Assembly (NCBI GenBank): GCA_020161655.1
Contig: JAIUPC010000017.1
Span: 1 to 64,000, forward strand
Reading direction: 5' to 3'
DNA length: 64,000 nucleotides
Source of the DNA: Pseudomonadota bacterium
GTDB taxonomy: Bacteria; Pseudomonadota; Alphaproteobacteria; Rhodobacterales; Rhodobacteraceae
Notes under the pieces: generated by a model
The model's database searches: none
What the model was told of the DNA's origin: nothing
Seen by the model: only the letters and a program-made list of their open reading frames with translations
In this document: in pieces, positions 8,573 through 17,881 of the stretch
Layout: every line of letters begins with the position of its first letter
Numbering within the stretch: the first letter of the stretch is position 1
Made by a program: the position numbers and the translations under genes

Positions 8573-9385
8573 CGCCAGATGGTTGTCGGTGACGGTAAGC
8601 CGGTAATAGGCCTCGTACCCCTCCGGGTAGACATAGCCGACCTCGGCCGTGGCCGGGATGCGGCGGGGGCCGATCTGTCGGTAGTCGCGGAAATAGCCGC
8701 GCCAGTCGCGCTTTGCCTCCGTCCCGTCGGCGTCGAGCGTCGGGCGACCCTTTGCCTCCATCTCCACGATGTCGCCGGCAGCGTCGAAGCGGAAGCTGAC
8801 CCGTGCCGAACCGGCGGGCGTCGCCATCCGCGCTTCAGCAATGTTGCGGGCGGTCAGGCGCCATTCGATCTCGGGGTTGCCGAGGATGGCGTCGGGCGCG
8901 AACGGCAGTTCGGCCAAATAACGATAGGCCTCGCCCAAGGTCAGCGCGGGGCCGCTGGCGCGGGCAAGGAGTATCGACCCGAAAGCGCGCGCCTCCAATT
9001 GCCCCGCTCCGCGCACATAGGCATCGAGGATGCGCAGCTTCGGCACCGGTCCGGCATCCTGCCGGGCAAGCCAGACAAACCCCGGCGTGCCGAGTGCTAT
9101 GGCCTGCCAGGCGCCGACCCTGGCGAAGGGGCCACCCTGTTTCAGCCGCAACTCGCCCACCTGCGTCAGTGAGGCGATGCGCAGGCCGGAACCGGGCTTC
9201 GCCCCGGCGCGCACCGCGAAATCATGGACAGGCTGCGGCAGGCCCGTCACGGGGCGCACCTGCGGGCTGTCATGCAGCCGTGCGATGAGCCGGGCAGATC
9301 GCGACCGGAACGCGCGCGCCAGGGCGACCTGTACAACGAGGCCGCAAATCATGAGAAGCATGACAATGGCGAGAAAGGTCTGCAT
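8567..9385 (-). CDS. DUF6544-type membrane-anchored protein
   Basis: A 272-residue protein with one N-terminal membrane segment (MQTFLAIVMLLMICGLVV) and a soluble domain. That domain contains VGELRLKQGG near residue 80, EIEWRLTARNIAEARMATP, and a C-terminal GYVYPEGYEAYYRLTV. The pattern matches the uncharacterised DUF6544 family, usually predicted to be exported and anchored. No enzymatic motif is recognisable. The stop codon lies inside the inverted-repeat element, which probably ends transcription. It is divergent from the xanthine dehydrogenase operon with about 270 bp between them. Confidence 0.65.
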   Translation of the reverse strand: MQTFLAIVMLLMICGLVVQVALARAFRSRSARLIARLHDSPQVRPVTGLPQPVHDFAVRAGAKPGSGLRIASLTQVGELRLKQGGPFARVGAWQAIALGTPGFVWLARQDAGPVPKLRILDAYVRGAGQLEARAFGSILLARASGPALTLGEAYRYLAELPFAPDAILGNPEIEWRLTARNIAEARMATPAGSARVSFRFDAAGDIVEMEAKGRPTLDADGTEAKRDWRGYFRDYRQIGPRRIPATAEVGYVYPEGYEAYYRLTVTDNHLAP

Positions 9386-9532
9386 CGAATGGGTCTGCCC
9401 GCCGGGGGGTTGGCTTCCCCCTTCAAGCCGATATTACGCGACCTGCGGCCCAATGCCAGCGGAGGTTGCAAGGCAGGCAAGCCGCCGGGCAATTCGCTTG
9501 CAAATCGAGAAACACTTGTGTGAGTTCCCGAT

Positions 9533-9549
9533 AAAGCATTGCTTGCTTT
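9533..9549. promoter_or_regulatory. Candidate operator upstream of xdhA
   Basis: AAAGCA and TGCTTT form a 6-5-6 inverted repeat in the 273-bp region between the DUF6544 gene and xdhA. It sits about 110 bp before the xdhA start in a locally AT-richer patch. I could not fix a convincing -10/-35 pair around it. A role as a regulator binding site for the purine operon is inferred from position only; no regulator gene is adjacent. Confidence 0.3.
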
Positions 9550-9658
9550 AAAGCGGGCATGCGGCTTTCATGCTATGAGGGAGACGGCGCGTGACCGCTT
9601 TACGCCGCATCGGGCGGGCACGCAAAGCCGGAGGAGGAGAAGGCGGCTGGTTCAGTCG

Positions 9659-11026
9659 ATGACGACCATCGCGTTTCTGTTGAACGGAACGCCGGTTCGT
9701 GTGTCCGGGGACAACCCGACGCGGACCCTTCTTGACTGGCTGCGCGAAGAGCGCGGCCTCACCGGGACCAAGGAAGGCTGCAATGAGGGCGATTGCGGCG
9801 CCTGTACCGTGATGGTGACGGATGACGCCGGAACCCGCGCCCTCAACTCCTGCATCCTCTTACTGCCGCAGCTTCACGGGCGCGCAGTGCGCACCGTCGA
9901 GGGGCTGACCGGCCCGAAGGGCGAGATGCATCCTGTCCAGACGGCGATGGTGGAAAAGCACGGCAGCCAGTGCGGTTTCTGCACGCCGGGTTTCGTCATG
10001 TCGCTGGCGGTGGCGCAGAAGACCGGCGCGGTGGATCACGACGACTACCTTGCCGGCAACCTCTGCCGCTGCACCGGCTATGCGCCGATCATCCGCGCGG
10101 CCGAGGCGGTGGCGGGGACGGAGGCGCCGGGCTGGGTGAACGACGATCCTGGCAAGGTGCGCGGTGAACGCGCACCCTACGCGCCGTCTTCGTCGGACGA
10201 GTTGGCGGCGTGGTATGAGGGGCACCCAGATGCGGTGCTGATCGCCGGGGCGACGGATGTCGGGCTTTGGGTGACGAAGGAGTTGCGCGACCTGCCGGAG
10301 GTCGCCTTCCTTCATGCCTGCACCGACCTGCAACGGATCGAGCGGACCGGCGACAGCATCCGCATTGGTGCCGGCGCGACCATCGCGGCGCTGCGGAAGG
10401 CCGTCGCGGAAACACATCCCACCTTCGCCGAGCTTCTGCGCCGCTTCGCCTCGGAACAGGTGCGGGGCGCAGCGACTATCGGCGGAAACATCGCCAATGG
10501 CTCGCCCATCGGCGATGCGCCGCCGGCGCTGATCGCCATGGGCGCCACGCTGCATCTGAGGAAGGGCGATACGCGGCGCGAGATGCCGCTTGAGGACTTC
10601 TTCATCGACTACAGGAAGCAGGACCGCGCCAAAGGGGAGTTCGTCGAGGCGGTGACGATCTCGGCCTCGGTGCCGGACCTCGCCTGCTACAAGCTCTCCA
10701 AACGCTTCGATCAGGACATTTCCGCCGTCTGCGGCTGTTTCAACGTGACGCGCGAGGCGGGCGTGGTGACGGCGGCGCGCATCGCCTTCGGCGGCATGGC
10801 CGGCACCCCGAAGCGGGCGGCGGCGGTCGAGGCGGTGCTGGTCGGACAGCCATGGACGGTTGCGACGGTGGAAGCGGCAGTCGCGGCCTTCGCGCAGGAT
10901 TTTACCCCGATGAGCGACATGCGCGCCTCGGCCGCCTACCGGCTTGAAGCGGCGGGGAATATGCTTCTGCGCTATTTCCACGCCACCGAGGGGCGCGCGG
11001 TATCGGTGCTGGAGGTTTCGGCATGA
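9659..11026 (+). CDS. xdhA: Xanthine dehydrogenase small subunit (2Fe-2S and FAD)
   Basis: A 455-residue electron-transfer subunit of xanthine dehydrogenase, which oxidises hypoxanthine to xanthine and urate with NAD. The plant-type 2Fe-2S cluster uses C41, C46, C49 and C65. The second cluster uses C105, C108, C136 and C138 in QCGFCTPGF and LCRCTGY. The FAD domain follows from about residue 180, with IAGATDVG and [15 protein letters not shown]. Length agrees with Rhodobacter capsulatus XdhA. I start at the ATG at 9659, where homology begins ([10 protein letters not shown]); the purine-rich GGAGGAG further upstream is too distant to be its binding site. The stop overlaps xdhB by four bases. 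Confidence 0.95.
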   Translation: MTTIAFLLNGTPVRVSGDNPTRTLLDWLREERGLTGTKEGCNEGDCGACTVMVTDDAGTRALNSCILLLPQLHGRAVRTVEGLTGPKGEMHPVQTAMVEKHGSQCGFCTPGFVMSLAVAQKTGAVDHDDYLAGNLCRCTGYAPIIRAAEAVAGTEAPGWVNDDPGKVRGERAPYAPSSSDELAAWYEGHPDAVLIAGATDVGLWVTKELRDLPEVAFLHACTDLQRIERTGDSIRIGAGATIAALRKAVAETHPTFAELLRRFASEQVRGAATIGGNIANGSPIGDAPPALIAMGATLHLRKGDTRREMPLEDFFIDYRKQDRAKGEFVEAVTISASVPDLACYKLSKRFDQDISAVCGCFNVTREAGVVTAARIAFGGMAGTPKRAAAVEAVLVGQPWTVATVEAAVAAFAQDFTPMSDMRASAAYRLEAAGNMLLRYFHATEGRAVSVLEVSA

Positions 11027-13338
11027 GCGTCGCGAAACCCTTGGCCCATGATTCCGCCCCGCTGCACGTCACCGGGCGGGCGCGCTATGTCGACGACGTG
11101 GCGCTGCCGGCGAATACGCTGCATCTGGCCTTCGGACTTTCGACCGTGGCGCATGGCGAGATCACCGCCATGGACCTTGACGCCGTGCGCGCAGCGCCGG
11201 GCGTGGTCGCGGTCCTGACCGCCGAAGATCTGCCCTTCGCCAACGATGTCTCCCCATCCGTCCATGACGAGCCGCTGCTGGCCACTGGAACGGTGCATTA
11301 CGTCGGCCAGCCAATGTTCCTTGTCGTCGCCGAAAGCCATCTTCAGGCGCGGAAGGCGGCGCGGCTGGGCCGGATTGAGTACCGTGAGCGGGCCGCGATC
11401 CTGACCGTCGATCAGGCGCTGGCGGCGGAGAGCCGCTTCGAGGGCGGGCCGGTCGTCTGGCAGAAGGGCGATGCCGCGAAGGCGATTGCCGGCGCCCCCC
11501 GCGTGATCGAGGGCAGCTTCGACATGGGCGGGCAGGAGCACTTTTACCTTGAAGGTCAGGCGGCGCTGGCGCTGCCGGCCGAGGGTGGCGTCACCGTCCA
11601 GTCTTCGACCCAGCATCCGACCGAGATCCAGCATAAGGTGGCCGAGGCTTTGGGCCTGCCGATGAACGCCGTCCGGGTGGAGATCCGCCGCATGGGCGGC
11701 GGTTTTGGCGGCAAGGAAAGCCAGGGCAATGCGCTCGCCGTGTCCTGCGGGCTTGTCGCGCATCTCTTCGGCCGTCCGGCCAAGATGCGCTATGACCGCG
11801 ACGATGACATGACCATCACCGGCAAGCGCCACGATTTCCGGATCGAGTACCGCGCCGGGGTGGATGAGGCGGGCCGTATCCTCGGGCTGGAGTTCCGGCA
11901 TCTCGCCCGCTGCGGCTGGAGCCAAGACCTGTCCTTGCCGGTCGCCGACCGGGCGATGCTCCATGCCGACAATGCCTATCTGCTTGACCATGTGCGGATC
12001 GAGAGCCATCGGCTGAAGACCAATACCCAGTCGGCGACGGCCTACCGGGGCTTTGGCGGACCGCAGGGGATGCTCGGGATCGAGCGGGCGATGGACCATG
12101 TCGCCCATGTCTTGGGGCTTGATCCGCTCGCGGTCCGGCGGGCGAATTTCTATGCGGATATGGCGGATGCCTCCGGCGGAGGTATTTCGGGCAAGATGAA
12201 TGGGCAGGTGACGCCCTATCAGATGGAAGTCGAGGATTTCATCCTGCACGGGCTGGTGGCGCGGCTGGAGGCGTCGAGTGATCTTGCGGCGCGGAAGCGG
12301 GCGGTGGCGGTCTGGAATGCGGAGAATGCGATCCTGAAGAAGGGGATCGCGCTGACGCCGGTCAAGTTCGGGATTTCCTTCACGCTCACCCATCTCAATC
12401 AGGCCGGTGCGCTGGTCCATGTCTATCAGGATGGCTCGATCCACCTGAACCACGGCGGCACCGAGATGGGTCAGGGGCTGAACCGCAAGGTGGCGCAGGT
12501 GGCGGCTTCGGCCTTCGGCGTCGATGCGGGCGCGGTGGCGATTACCGCGACCGATACCGGAAAGGTGCCGAATACCTCGGCCACGGCGGCGTCGTCAGGG
12601 TCCGATCTCAACGGCATGGCGGTGAAGGCCGCCTGCGACACGATCCGGGCGCGGATGGCGGAGCATCTCGCGCGCGAGCATCAGGCGGAGCCGTCATCGG
12701 TGCGGTTCGAGGGCGGCAAGGTCATTGTCGGCGGCGAGGAGATGCGGTTTGGCGAGGCGGCGGCGCGCTGCTATCAGGGCCGGGTCAGCCTGTCGTCGAC
12801 CGGGTTCTACGCCACACCGAAGCTGAACTGGGACCGGAAGGCCGGGCGCGGGCGGCCGTTCCTTTACTTCGCCTATGGCGCGGCGGTCTCCGAGGTGGTG
12901 ATCGACACGCTGACCGGCGAGAACCGCATCCTGCGCGCCGATATCCTCCATGACTGCGGCGCCTCGCTGAACCCGGCCATCGACATCGGCCAGATCGAGG
13001 GCGGCTATGTGCAGGGCGCGGGCTGGCTGACGACCGAGGAACTGGTCTGGGACGAGAAGGGCCGGCTTCGGACCCATGCGCCCTCGACCTACAAGATCCC
13101 CGCCTCCTCCGACCGGCCGCGCATCTTCAACGTGGCGCTCTGGGATGGCGCGAACCGCGAGGACACGATCTATCGCTCGAAAGCGGTCGGCGAGCCGCCC
13201 TTCATGCACGGGATTTCGGTCTTCTCGGCTTTGGCGGATGCCTGTGCGGCTTGCGGCCCGAACTTCCCCGATCTTCAGGCGCCCGCCACGGCAGAGGCGG
13301 TGCTGGCGGCGGTGAAGCGGGCGCGGGGCGGGCCATGA
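11023..13338 (+). CDS. xdhB: Xanthine dehydrogenase large subunit (molybdopterin)
   Basis: A 771-residue molybdenum-cofactor subunit that carries the hydroxylation site of xanthine dehydrogenase. Recognisable cofactor loops are [21 protein letters not shown] and [15 protein letters not shown]. The catalytic base is the Glu in [11 protein letters not shown], about residue 724, matching E730 of the R. capsulatus enzyme. It overlaps xdhA and xdhC by ATGA at both ends, so the three subunit and maturation genes are translationally coupled. The XdhB polypeptide pairs with XdhA as a heterotetramer in the cytoplasm. Confidence 0.96.
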   Translation: MSVAKPLAHDSAPLHVTGRARYVDDVALPANTLHLAFGLSTVAHGEITAMDLDAVRAAPGVVAVLTAEDLPFANDVSPSVHDEPLLATGTVHYVGQPMFLVVAESHLQARKAARLGRIEYRERAAILTVDQALAAESRFEGGPVVWQKGDAAKAIAGAPRVIEGSFDMGGQEHFYLEGQAALALPAEGGVTVQSSTQHPTEIQHKVAEALGLPMNAVRVEIRRMGGGFGGKESQGNALAVSCGLVAHLFGRPAKMRYDRDDDMTITGKRHDFRIEYRAGVDEAGRILGLEFRHLARCGWSQDLSLPVADRAMLHADNAYLLDHVRIESHRLKTNTQSATAYRGFGGPQGMLGIERAMDHVAHVLGLDPLAVRRANFYADMADASGGGISGKMNGQVTPYQMEVEDFILHGLVARLEASSDLAARKRAVAVWNAENAILKKGIALTPVKFGISFTLTHLNQAGALVHVYQDGSIHLNHGGTEMGQGLNRKVAQVAASAFGVDAGAVAITATDTGKVPNTSATAASSGSDLNGMAVKAACDTIRARMAEHLAREHQAEPSSVRFEGGKVIVGGEEMRFGEAAARCYQGRVSLSSTGFYATPKLNWDRKAGRGRPFLYFAYGAAVSEVVIDTLTGENRILRADILHDCGASLNPAIDIGQIEGGYVQGAGWLTTEELVWDEKGRLRTHAPSTYKIPASSDRPRIFNVALWDGANREDTIYRSKAVGEPPFMHGISVFSALADACAACGPNFPDLQAPATAEAVLAAVKRARGGP

Positions 13339-14303
13339 GCTTTGACCGCGCCGCGATGGACCGCCTGATCGCCGCGCATGGCGCGGTGGTGCGGGTCGTG
13401 GTGGCGGAGGTCGCTGGGTCAACGCCGCGCGAGGCCGGGGCGGCGATGCTGGTCTGGGCCGGCGGGCAGGAGGGCACCATCGGCGGCGGCGCACTTGAGT
13501 TTGAAGCGGCGGCGCGGGCAAGGGGGATGCTCTCGGGCCGCGCCGACAGGGTTGACCGGATGGCGCTTGGCCCGGCGCTGAACCAGTGCTGCGGCGGGGC
13601 GGTGGTGCTTTTGTCCGAGGTCTGGGACCGGGCGCGACTGGGTGCCGTGACAGGCGCAGTCGTGGCGCGGCCCTTGCCGGGTGGTGCAGGGGAAATGCCG
13701 CTTTCCGTGCGGCGGATCGTGGCGCGGGGGCGGGGCGAGGGGGTTCGCCCCGTGGCGCGCGTGGTTCAGGGCTGGTTCGTGGAGCAGGTGGCCGAGCCTT
13801 CCCGCGAGATCTGGATCTGGGGCGCGGGCCATGTCGGGCGGGCGCTCGTTGCCGTCCTTGCCCCCTTGCCGGGCTTCAGGCTGACCTGGATCGACACCGA
13901 TGCCGGGCGCTTCCCGGAGGTGCCGGAGGGCGTGGTCCAGCGGATCGCGGCCAATCCGGCAATGCTGGTGGACGAGGCACCTCCGGGCGCAGAGCATCTG
14001 GTGCTGACCTTCTCCCATGCGCTTGATCTTGAGCTTTGCCACCGGCTTCTCGGCCATGGCTTCGGCGCGCTCGGCCTGATCGGGTCCGCGACGAAATGGG
14101 CGCGGTTCCGGTCGCGTCTGAAGGCGCTCGGCCACCCGGACGCCCGGATCTCGCGCATCCGCTGCCCGATCGGGCAGCCGGAACTTGGCAAGCACCCGCA
14201 GGCGATTGCCGTTGGTGTTGCAGCCGATCTTCTTATAAACAAAGATAAAAAAGACATGACAGGGAGTCGACTGGATGGCGAGGGATGTGCTGCTGGCCCT
14301 TGA
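13335..14303 (+). CDS. xdhC: Xanthine dehydrogenase maturation factor
   Basis: A 322-residue XdhC/CoxI-family chaperone that binds molybdenum cofactor, promotes its sulfuration and delivers it to XdhB. The N-terminal domain has AEVAGSTPREAGAAMLVW and GTIGGGALE with a following NQCCGG motif. A Rossmann-type domain begins around residue 159 with WIWGAGHVGRALV, and the C-terminus has RCPIGQPELGKHPQAIAVGVAADLL. The last ten codons or so run into the next gene, a 29-bp overlap. The tail after DLLI is unusually AT-rich for this region. A perfect 18-bp palindrome at 14161-14178 lies within the coding sequence. Confidence 0.93.
   Translation: MSFDRAAMDRLIAAHGAVVRVVVAEVAGSTPREAGAAMLVWAGGQEGTIGGGALEFEAAARARGMLSGRADRVDRMALGPALNQCCGGAVVLLSEVWDRARLGAVTGAVVARPLPGGAGEMPLSVRRIVARGRGEGVRPVARVVQGWFVEQVAEPSREIWIWGAGHVGRALVAVLAPLPGFRLTWIDTDAGRFPEVPEGVVQRIAANPAMLVDEAPPGAEHLVLTFSHALDLELCHRLLGHGFGALGLIGSATKWARFRSRLKALGHPDARISRIRCPIGQPELGKHPQAIAVGVAADLLINKDKKDMTGSRLDGEGCAAGP
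14212..14239 (+). promoter_or_regulatory. Candidate internal promoter at the end of xdhC
   Basis: TTGGTG at 14212-14217 and TATAAA at 14234-14239 are spaced by 16 bp in an AT-rich stretch (14230-14258) that stands out from the surrounding GC-rich coding DNA. It would start transcripts just before the importer genes and allow uptake to be expressed without the dehydrogenase. The -35 match is weak, so this is only a candidate. Confidence 0.3.
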
Positions 14304-15813
14304 GGGCATCAGCAAGACCTACCCCGGCGTGAAGGCCAATGACGACGTGACCTTTTCCATCGGCGCGGGCGAGGTCCATGCGCTTCTGGGCGAGAACGGG
14401 GCCGGGAAATCGACGCTGGTGAAGATGATCTACGGCCTCGTCCGGCCTGACGATGGCCGCATGACGCTGCGGAGCGCCGCCTATGCGCCCGCGAAACCCA
14501 GCGAGGCACGGGCGGCGGGCGTCGCCATGGTGTTCCAGCATTTCAGCCTCTTCGACGCGCTGAACGTGGCCGAAAACGTGGCGCTCGGCATGGACAACCC
14601 GCCACCGATGCGGGAACTGGCGGGACGCATCCGCGAGGTGTCGGAGGGCTACGGCCTGCCCTTGGACCCGTCCCGCCTTGTCGGCGATCTGTCGGCGGGC
14701 GAAAGGCAGCGGGTGGAGATCATCCGCTGTCTGCTCCAGGATCCGAAGCTCCTCATCATGGATGAGCCGACGAGCGTTCTGACGCCGCAGGAAGTGGCGA
14801 TCCTCTTCGGGACGCTCCGGCAACTGGCAGCGGAAGGCACCTCGATCCTCTACATCAGCCACAAGCTGGAAGAGATCCGGGCACTTTGCGACGCGGCGAC
14901 GATCCTCAGGCGCGGCAAGGTCGTCGGCACCTGCACCCCGGCGGAAAAGTCGGCGCGTGAGCTGGCCGAGATGATGGTAGGCATGACGCTGAAGTCGCCG
15001 GAACGCGAGGCGGCGGAGCCGGGGCCGGTGGCGCTGAAGGTCATGGGCCTGTCGCTCGCCTCGCCCTCGGCCTTCGGGACCAGCCTGAAGAACATCGGCT
15101 TCGAGGTGCGGCAGGGCGAGGTTCTGGGCATCGGCGGTGTCGCCGGCAACGGGCAGGACGAGCTGATGCTGGCGCTTTCGGGCGAAATGCGCGCGCCGCG
15201 CGATGCGGTGCAGATCCACGGGCGCGGCATCGGTGACACCGGGCCGAACGAGCGGCGGAAGGGCGGGCTTTGCACCGCGCCGGAGGAACGCCTTGGCCAT
15301 GCGGCGGCGCCTGACATGAGCCTGACGGAGAACGCGCTTCTCTCCGCCGGGGTGCGGCGGGTGCTGACCCGGAAGGGCTTCATCGACTGGCCGAAGACCA
15401 GGGCCTATGCCGAGGCTGTGGTCAGCACCTTCGACGTGCGCACCCCCGGCGTCGGCACGGCGGCGCGGGCGCTGTCGGGCGGCAATCTGCAGAAATTCGT
15501 CCTTGGCCGCGAGATCATGCAGGAGCCGGAGGTCATCATCGTCAACCAGCCGACCTGGGGCGTCGATGCGGCAGCGGCGGCCTTCATCCGGCAGGCGCTT
15601 CTTGACCGGGCGTCCAAGGGGGCGGCGGTTGTGGTCATCAGCCAGGATATCGACGAGATCATGGAAATCGCCGACCGTTTCGCCGCCCTGAACGAGGGCA
15701 GGCTTTCGGCCCCGGTGCCGACCAAGGGGCTGACTATCGACCGGATCGGCCTGATGCTGGGCGGGGCGCACGGGATGCACGAGGCAGAGGGGCCGGCGCA
15801 TGTTCATTCTTGA
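14275..15813 (+). CDS. Purine/nucleoside ABC importer, double ATP-binding subunit
   Basis: A 512-residue protein with two ABC cassettes in tandem, as in BmpA-type (NupA/YufO class) nucleoside importers. The first cassette has Walker A GENGAGKST at about residue 40, signature LSAGERQRVEI and Walker B LLIMDEPTS. The second cassette has a degenerate Walker A (GGVAGNGQDE), signature LSGGNLQKFVLG and IIVNQPTWGVD in place of a standard Walker B. A catalytic and a degenerate site are usual for this class. It overlaps xdhC by 29 bp and the next permease by 14 bp. The location directly after xanthine dehydrogenase indicates a purine base or nucleoside substrate. Confidence 0.9.
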   Translation: MARDVLLALEGISKTYPGVKANDDVTFSIGAGEVHALLGENGAGKSTLVKMIYGLVRPDDGRMTLRSAAYAPAKPSEARAAGVAMVFQHFSLFDALNVAENVALGMDNPPPMRELAGRIREVSEGYGLPLDPSRLVGDLSAGERQRVEIIRCLLQDPKLLIMDEPTSVLTPQEVAILFGTLRQLAAEGTSILYISHKLEEIRALCDAATILRRGKVVGTCTPAEKSARELAEMMVGMTLKSPEREAAEPGPVALKVMGLSLASPSAFGTSLKNIGFEVRQGEVLGIGGVAGNGQDELMLALSGEMRAPRDAVQIHGRGIGDTGPNERRKGGLCTAPEERLGHAAAPDMSLTENALLSAGVRRVLTRKGFIDWPKTRAYAEAVVSTFDVRTPGVGTAARALSGGNLQKFVLGREIMQEPEVIIVNQPTWGVDAAAAAFIRQALLDRASKGAAVVVISQDIDEIMEIADRFAALNEGRLSAPVPTKGLTIDRIGLMLGGAHGMHEAEGPAHVHS

Positions 15814-16882
15814 AAAACGCCCCACCCCGTCGCGCTTCTGGCTTTATGCCACGCCGGTGGTGGCGGTTCTTCTGACCATGATCGCGGGGGGGCTTCTCTT
15901 CGCGCTTCTTGGCACCAACCCCTTCGCCGTCATCAAGACCATCTTCTGGGACCCGATCTTCGGCGAGTTCGCCTTTTACCTCCGGGGCCAGCTTCTGGTT
16001 AAGGCGGGGCCGCTCATACTGATCGCCATCGGCCTTTCGCTCGGCTTCCGTGCCGGTATCTGGAACATCGGTGCCGAGGGCCAGTACATCATGGGCGCCA
16101 TCGTCGGCGCGGGCGTCGGCCTTGCGGTCTATCCGACTGAATCGCGGCTGATCTATCCGGTGATGGTGATTGCCGGGGCGCTTGGCGGTTGGGCCTGGGC
16201 GATGATCCCGGCGATCCTGAAGACCAAGTTCAACACCAATGAAATCCTCGTCTCGCTGATGCTGGTCTATGTGGCGCAGACCATCCTCGCCAAGGCCTCG
16301 ACCGGGTTCCTGAGGAACCCCGAAGGCGCGGGCTTTCCCGGAAGCCGCAACTTTTCGAGCTACAAGGCGGCGTCGAACCCGGAGTTCTTTGCCGGATCGG
16401 GCCTTCACTGGGGCGGAATCGCGGCGCTGGTCGCGGCGGGGCTGGCTTATGTCCTTCTCCAGCGCCACATCGTCGGCTTCCAGATCAAGCTGACCGGGCA
16501 GGCGCCGCGCGCAGCGAAGTTCCACGGGGTCAGCCCGAACCGTCTGGTCATGCTCTGCATGGGCCTGTCGGGCGCGCTTGCCGGGCTTGCCGGGCTTTTC
16601 GAAGTGACCGGCCCCGCCGGCCAGATCTCCATCGACTTTAACGTGGGCTACGGCTTCACCGCGATCATCGTGGCCTTCCTTGGCCGCCTCAATCCCATCG
16701 GCATCGTGCTTGCGGGGTTCCTGATGGCGCTCACCTATGTCGGCGGCGAGATGGCGGCGACCAACATGGGCCTGCCTGCGGCGGCGATCCAGGTCTTTCA
16801 GGGGATGCTTCTTTTCTTCCTGCTCGGTGTCGATGTGCTGACCAACTACCGTATCCGCCTGCTCTTTCGGGGGACCCGCTGA
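15800..16882 (+). CDS. Purine/nucleoside ABC importer, permease 1
   Basis: A 360-residue membrane protein with eight or more hydrophobic segments, of the BPD_transp_2 family used by BMP-class and sugar importers. Family features include GFRAGIWNIGAEGQYIMGA and, later, GVSPNRLVMLCMGLSGALAGLAG. It is the larger of two different permeases, as expected for the heterodimeric NupB/NupC-type channel in the inner membrane. The ATG lies inside the end of the ATPase gene, and its stop TGA overlaps the next ATG, so expression is coupled. The substrate class is inferred from the neighbouring xdh genes and the BMP-type binding protein. Confidence 0.9.
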   Translation: MFILEKRPTPSRFWLYATPVVAVLLTMIAGGLLFALLGTNPFAVIKTIFWDPIFGEFAFYLRGQLLVKAGPLILIAIGLSLGFRAGIWNIGAEGQYIMGAIVGAGVGLAVYPTESRLIYPVMVIAGALGGWAWAMIPAILKTKFNTNEILVSLMLVYVAQTILAKASTGFLRNPEGAGFPGSRNFSSYKAASNPEFFAGSGLHWGGIAALVAAGLAYVLLQRHIVGFQIKLTGQAPRAAKFHGVSPNRLVMLCMGLSGALAGLAGLFEVTGPAGQISIDFNVGYGFTAIIVAFLGRLNPIGIVLAGFLMALTYVGGEMAATNMGLPAAAIQVFQGMLLFFLLGVDVLTNYRIRLLFRGTR

Positions 16883-17814
16883 TGGACTTCGGATCAATCA
16901 ACCCCGTCATCCTCATCGCCTCGCTGATGGTGGCGGCGGTGCCGATCATGCTGGCGGCCGTTGGCGAGCTGGTGGTGGAGAAATCGGGCGTCCTCAACCT
17001 CGGGGTCGAGGGGATGATGGTGATGGGCGCGATCTGCGGCTTCATCACGGCGGTGGAGACCGGAAGCCCCTTCCTCGGCTTTCTCGGCGGTGCGGCGGGT
17101 GGCGCGGGCCTGAGCCTTGTCTTCGCCCTGCTGACGCAGGTGTTCCTTGCCAATCAGGTGGCGACCGGGCTTGCGCTGACACTCTTCGGGCTCGGCCTCT
17201 CGGCCCTCATGGGGCAGGGCTACAACGGCATCAAGCCCCCACTGACCCCGGATGTGCCTTTCGGACCTCTGGCGCAGATCCCCGCCCTTGGCCCGATCCT
17301 TTTCGCGCATGACTGGGTCGTCTATTTCTCGGTCGCCGTGATTGCCGTCACCTGGTGGGTGCTGAAGGCGACACGGCTTGGCCTCATCATCCGCGCGGTG
17401 GGCGAAAGCCACGATGCCGCCCATGCGCTTGGCTACAAGGTCAACCGCATCCGCCTTGGCTGCATCACCTTCGGCGGCGCCATGGCCGGGATGGGCGGCG
17501 CCTATGTCAGCCTTGTCCGGGTGCCGCAGTGGGTCGACGGCATCACCGCCGGGGCGGGCTGGATCGCGCTTGCCATCGTCGTCTTCGCAAGCTGGCGGCC
17601 CTGGCGCGTGCTGATCGGCGCCTATCTCTTTGGCGGCATTACCGTTCTGCAACTGAACCTTCAGGCGGCGGGGTCGGCGATCCCGGTCGAATACTTGTCT
17701 ATGTCGCCCTATCTGATAACCATCATCGTGCTGGTCATCATGTCCTCTGGCAAAGGCCGCGCAGCGCTGAATGCGCCCGCCGTCCTTGGCCAGAATTTCC
17801 ACGCCGCCCGCTGA
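16882..17814 (+). CDS. Purine/nucleoside ABC importer, permease 2
   Basis: A 310-residue hydrophobic protein of the same permease family as the preceding gene, with the conserved VEKSGVLNLGVEGMMVMGA near the N-terminus and YKVNRIRLGCITFGGAMAG further on. It is expected to form the translocation pore together with permease 1. Start and upstream stop overlap by one base. A short gap of 67 bp with a GGGAGAG ribosome binding site follows before the binding-protein gene, which allows the latter to be translated more strongly. Confidence 0.9.
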   Translation: MDFGSINPVILIASLMVAAVPIMLAAVGELVVEKSGVLNLGVEGMMVMGAICGFITAVETGSPFLGFLGGAAGGAGLSLVFALLTQVFLANQVATGLALTLFGLGLSALMGQGYNGIKPPLTPDVPFGPLAQIPALGPILFAHDWVVYFSVAVIAVTWWVLKATRLGLIIRAVGESHDAAHALGYKVNRIRLGCITFGGAMAGMGGAYVSLVRVPQWVDGITAGAGWIALAIVVFASWRPWRVLIGAYLFGGITVLQLNLQAAGSAIPVEYLSMSPYLITIIVLVIMSSGKGRAALNAPAVLGQNFHAAR

Positions 17815-17881
17815 CCGCGCGGCGGAGACCAAACCAACCAAACGGGGCAGGATAGCCCCCAAACCAACGGGAGAGTAACAA

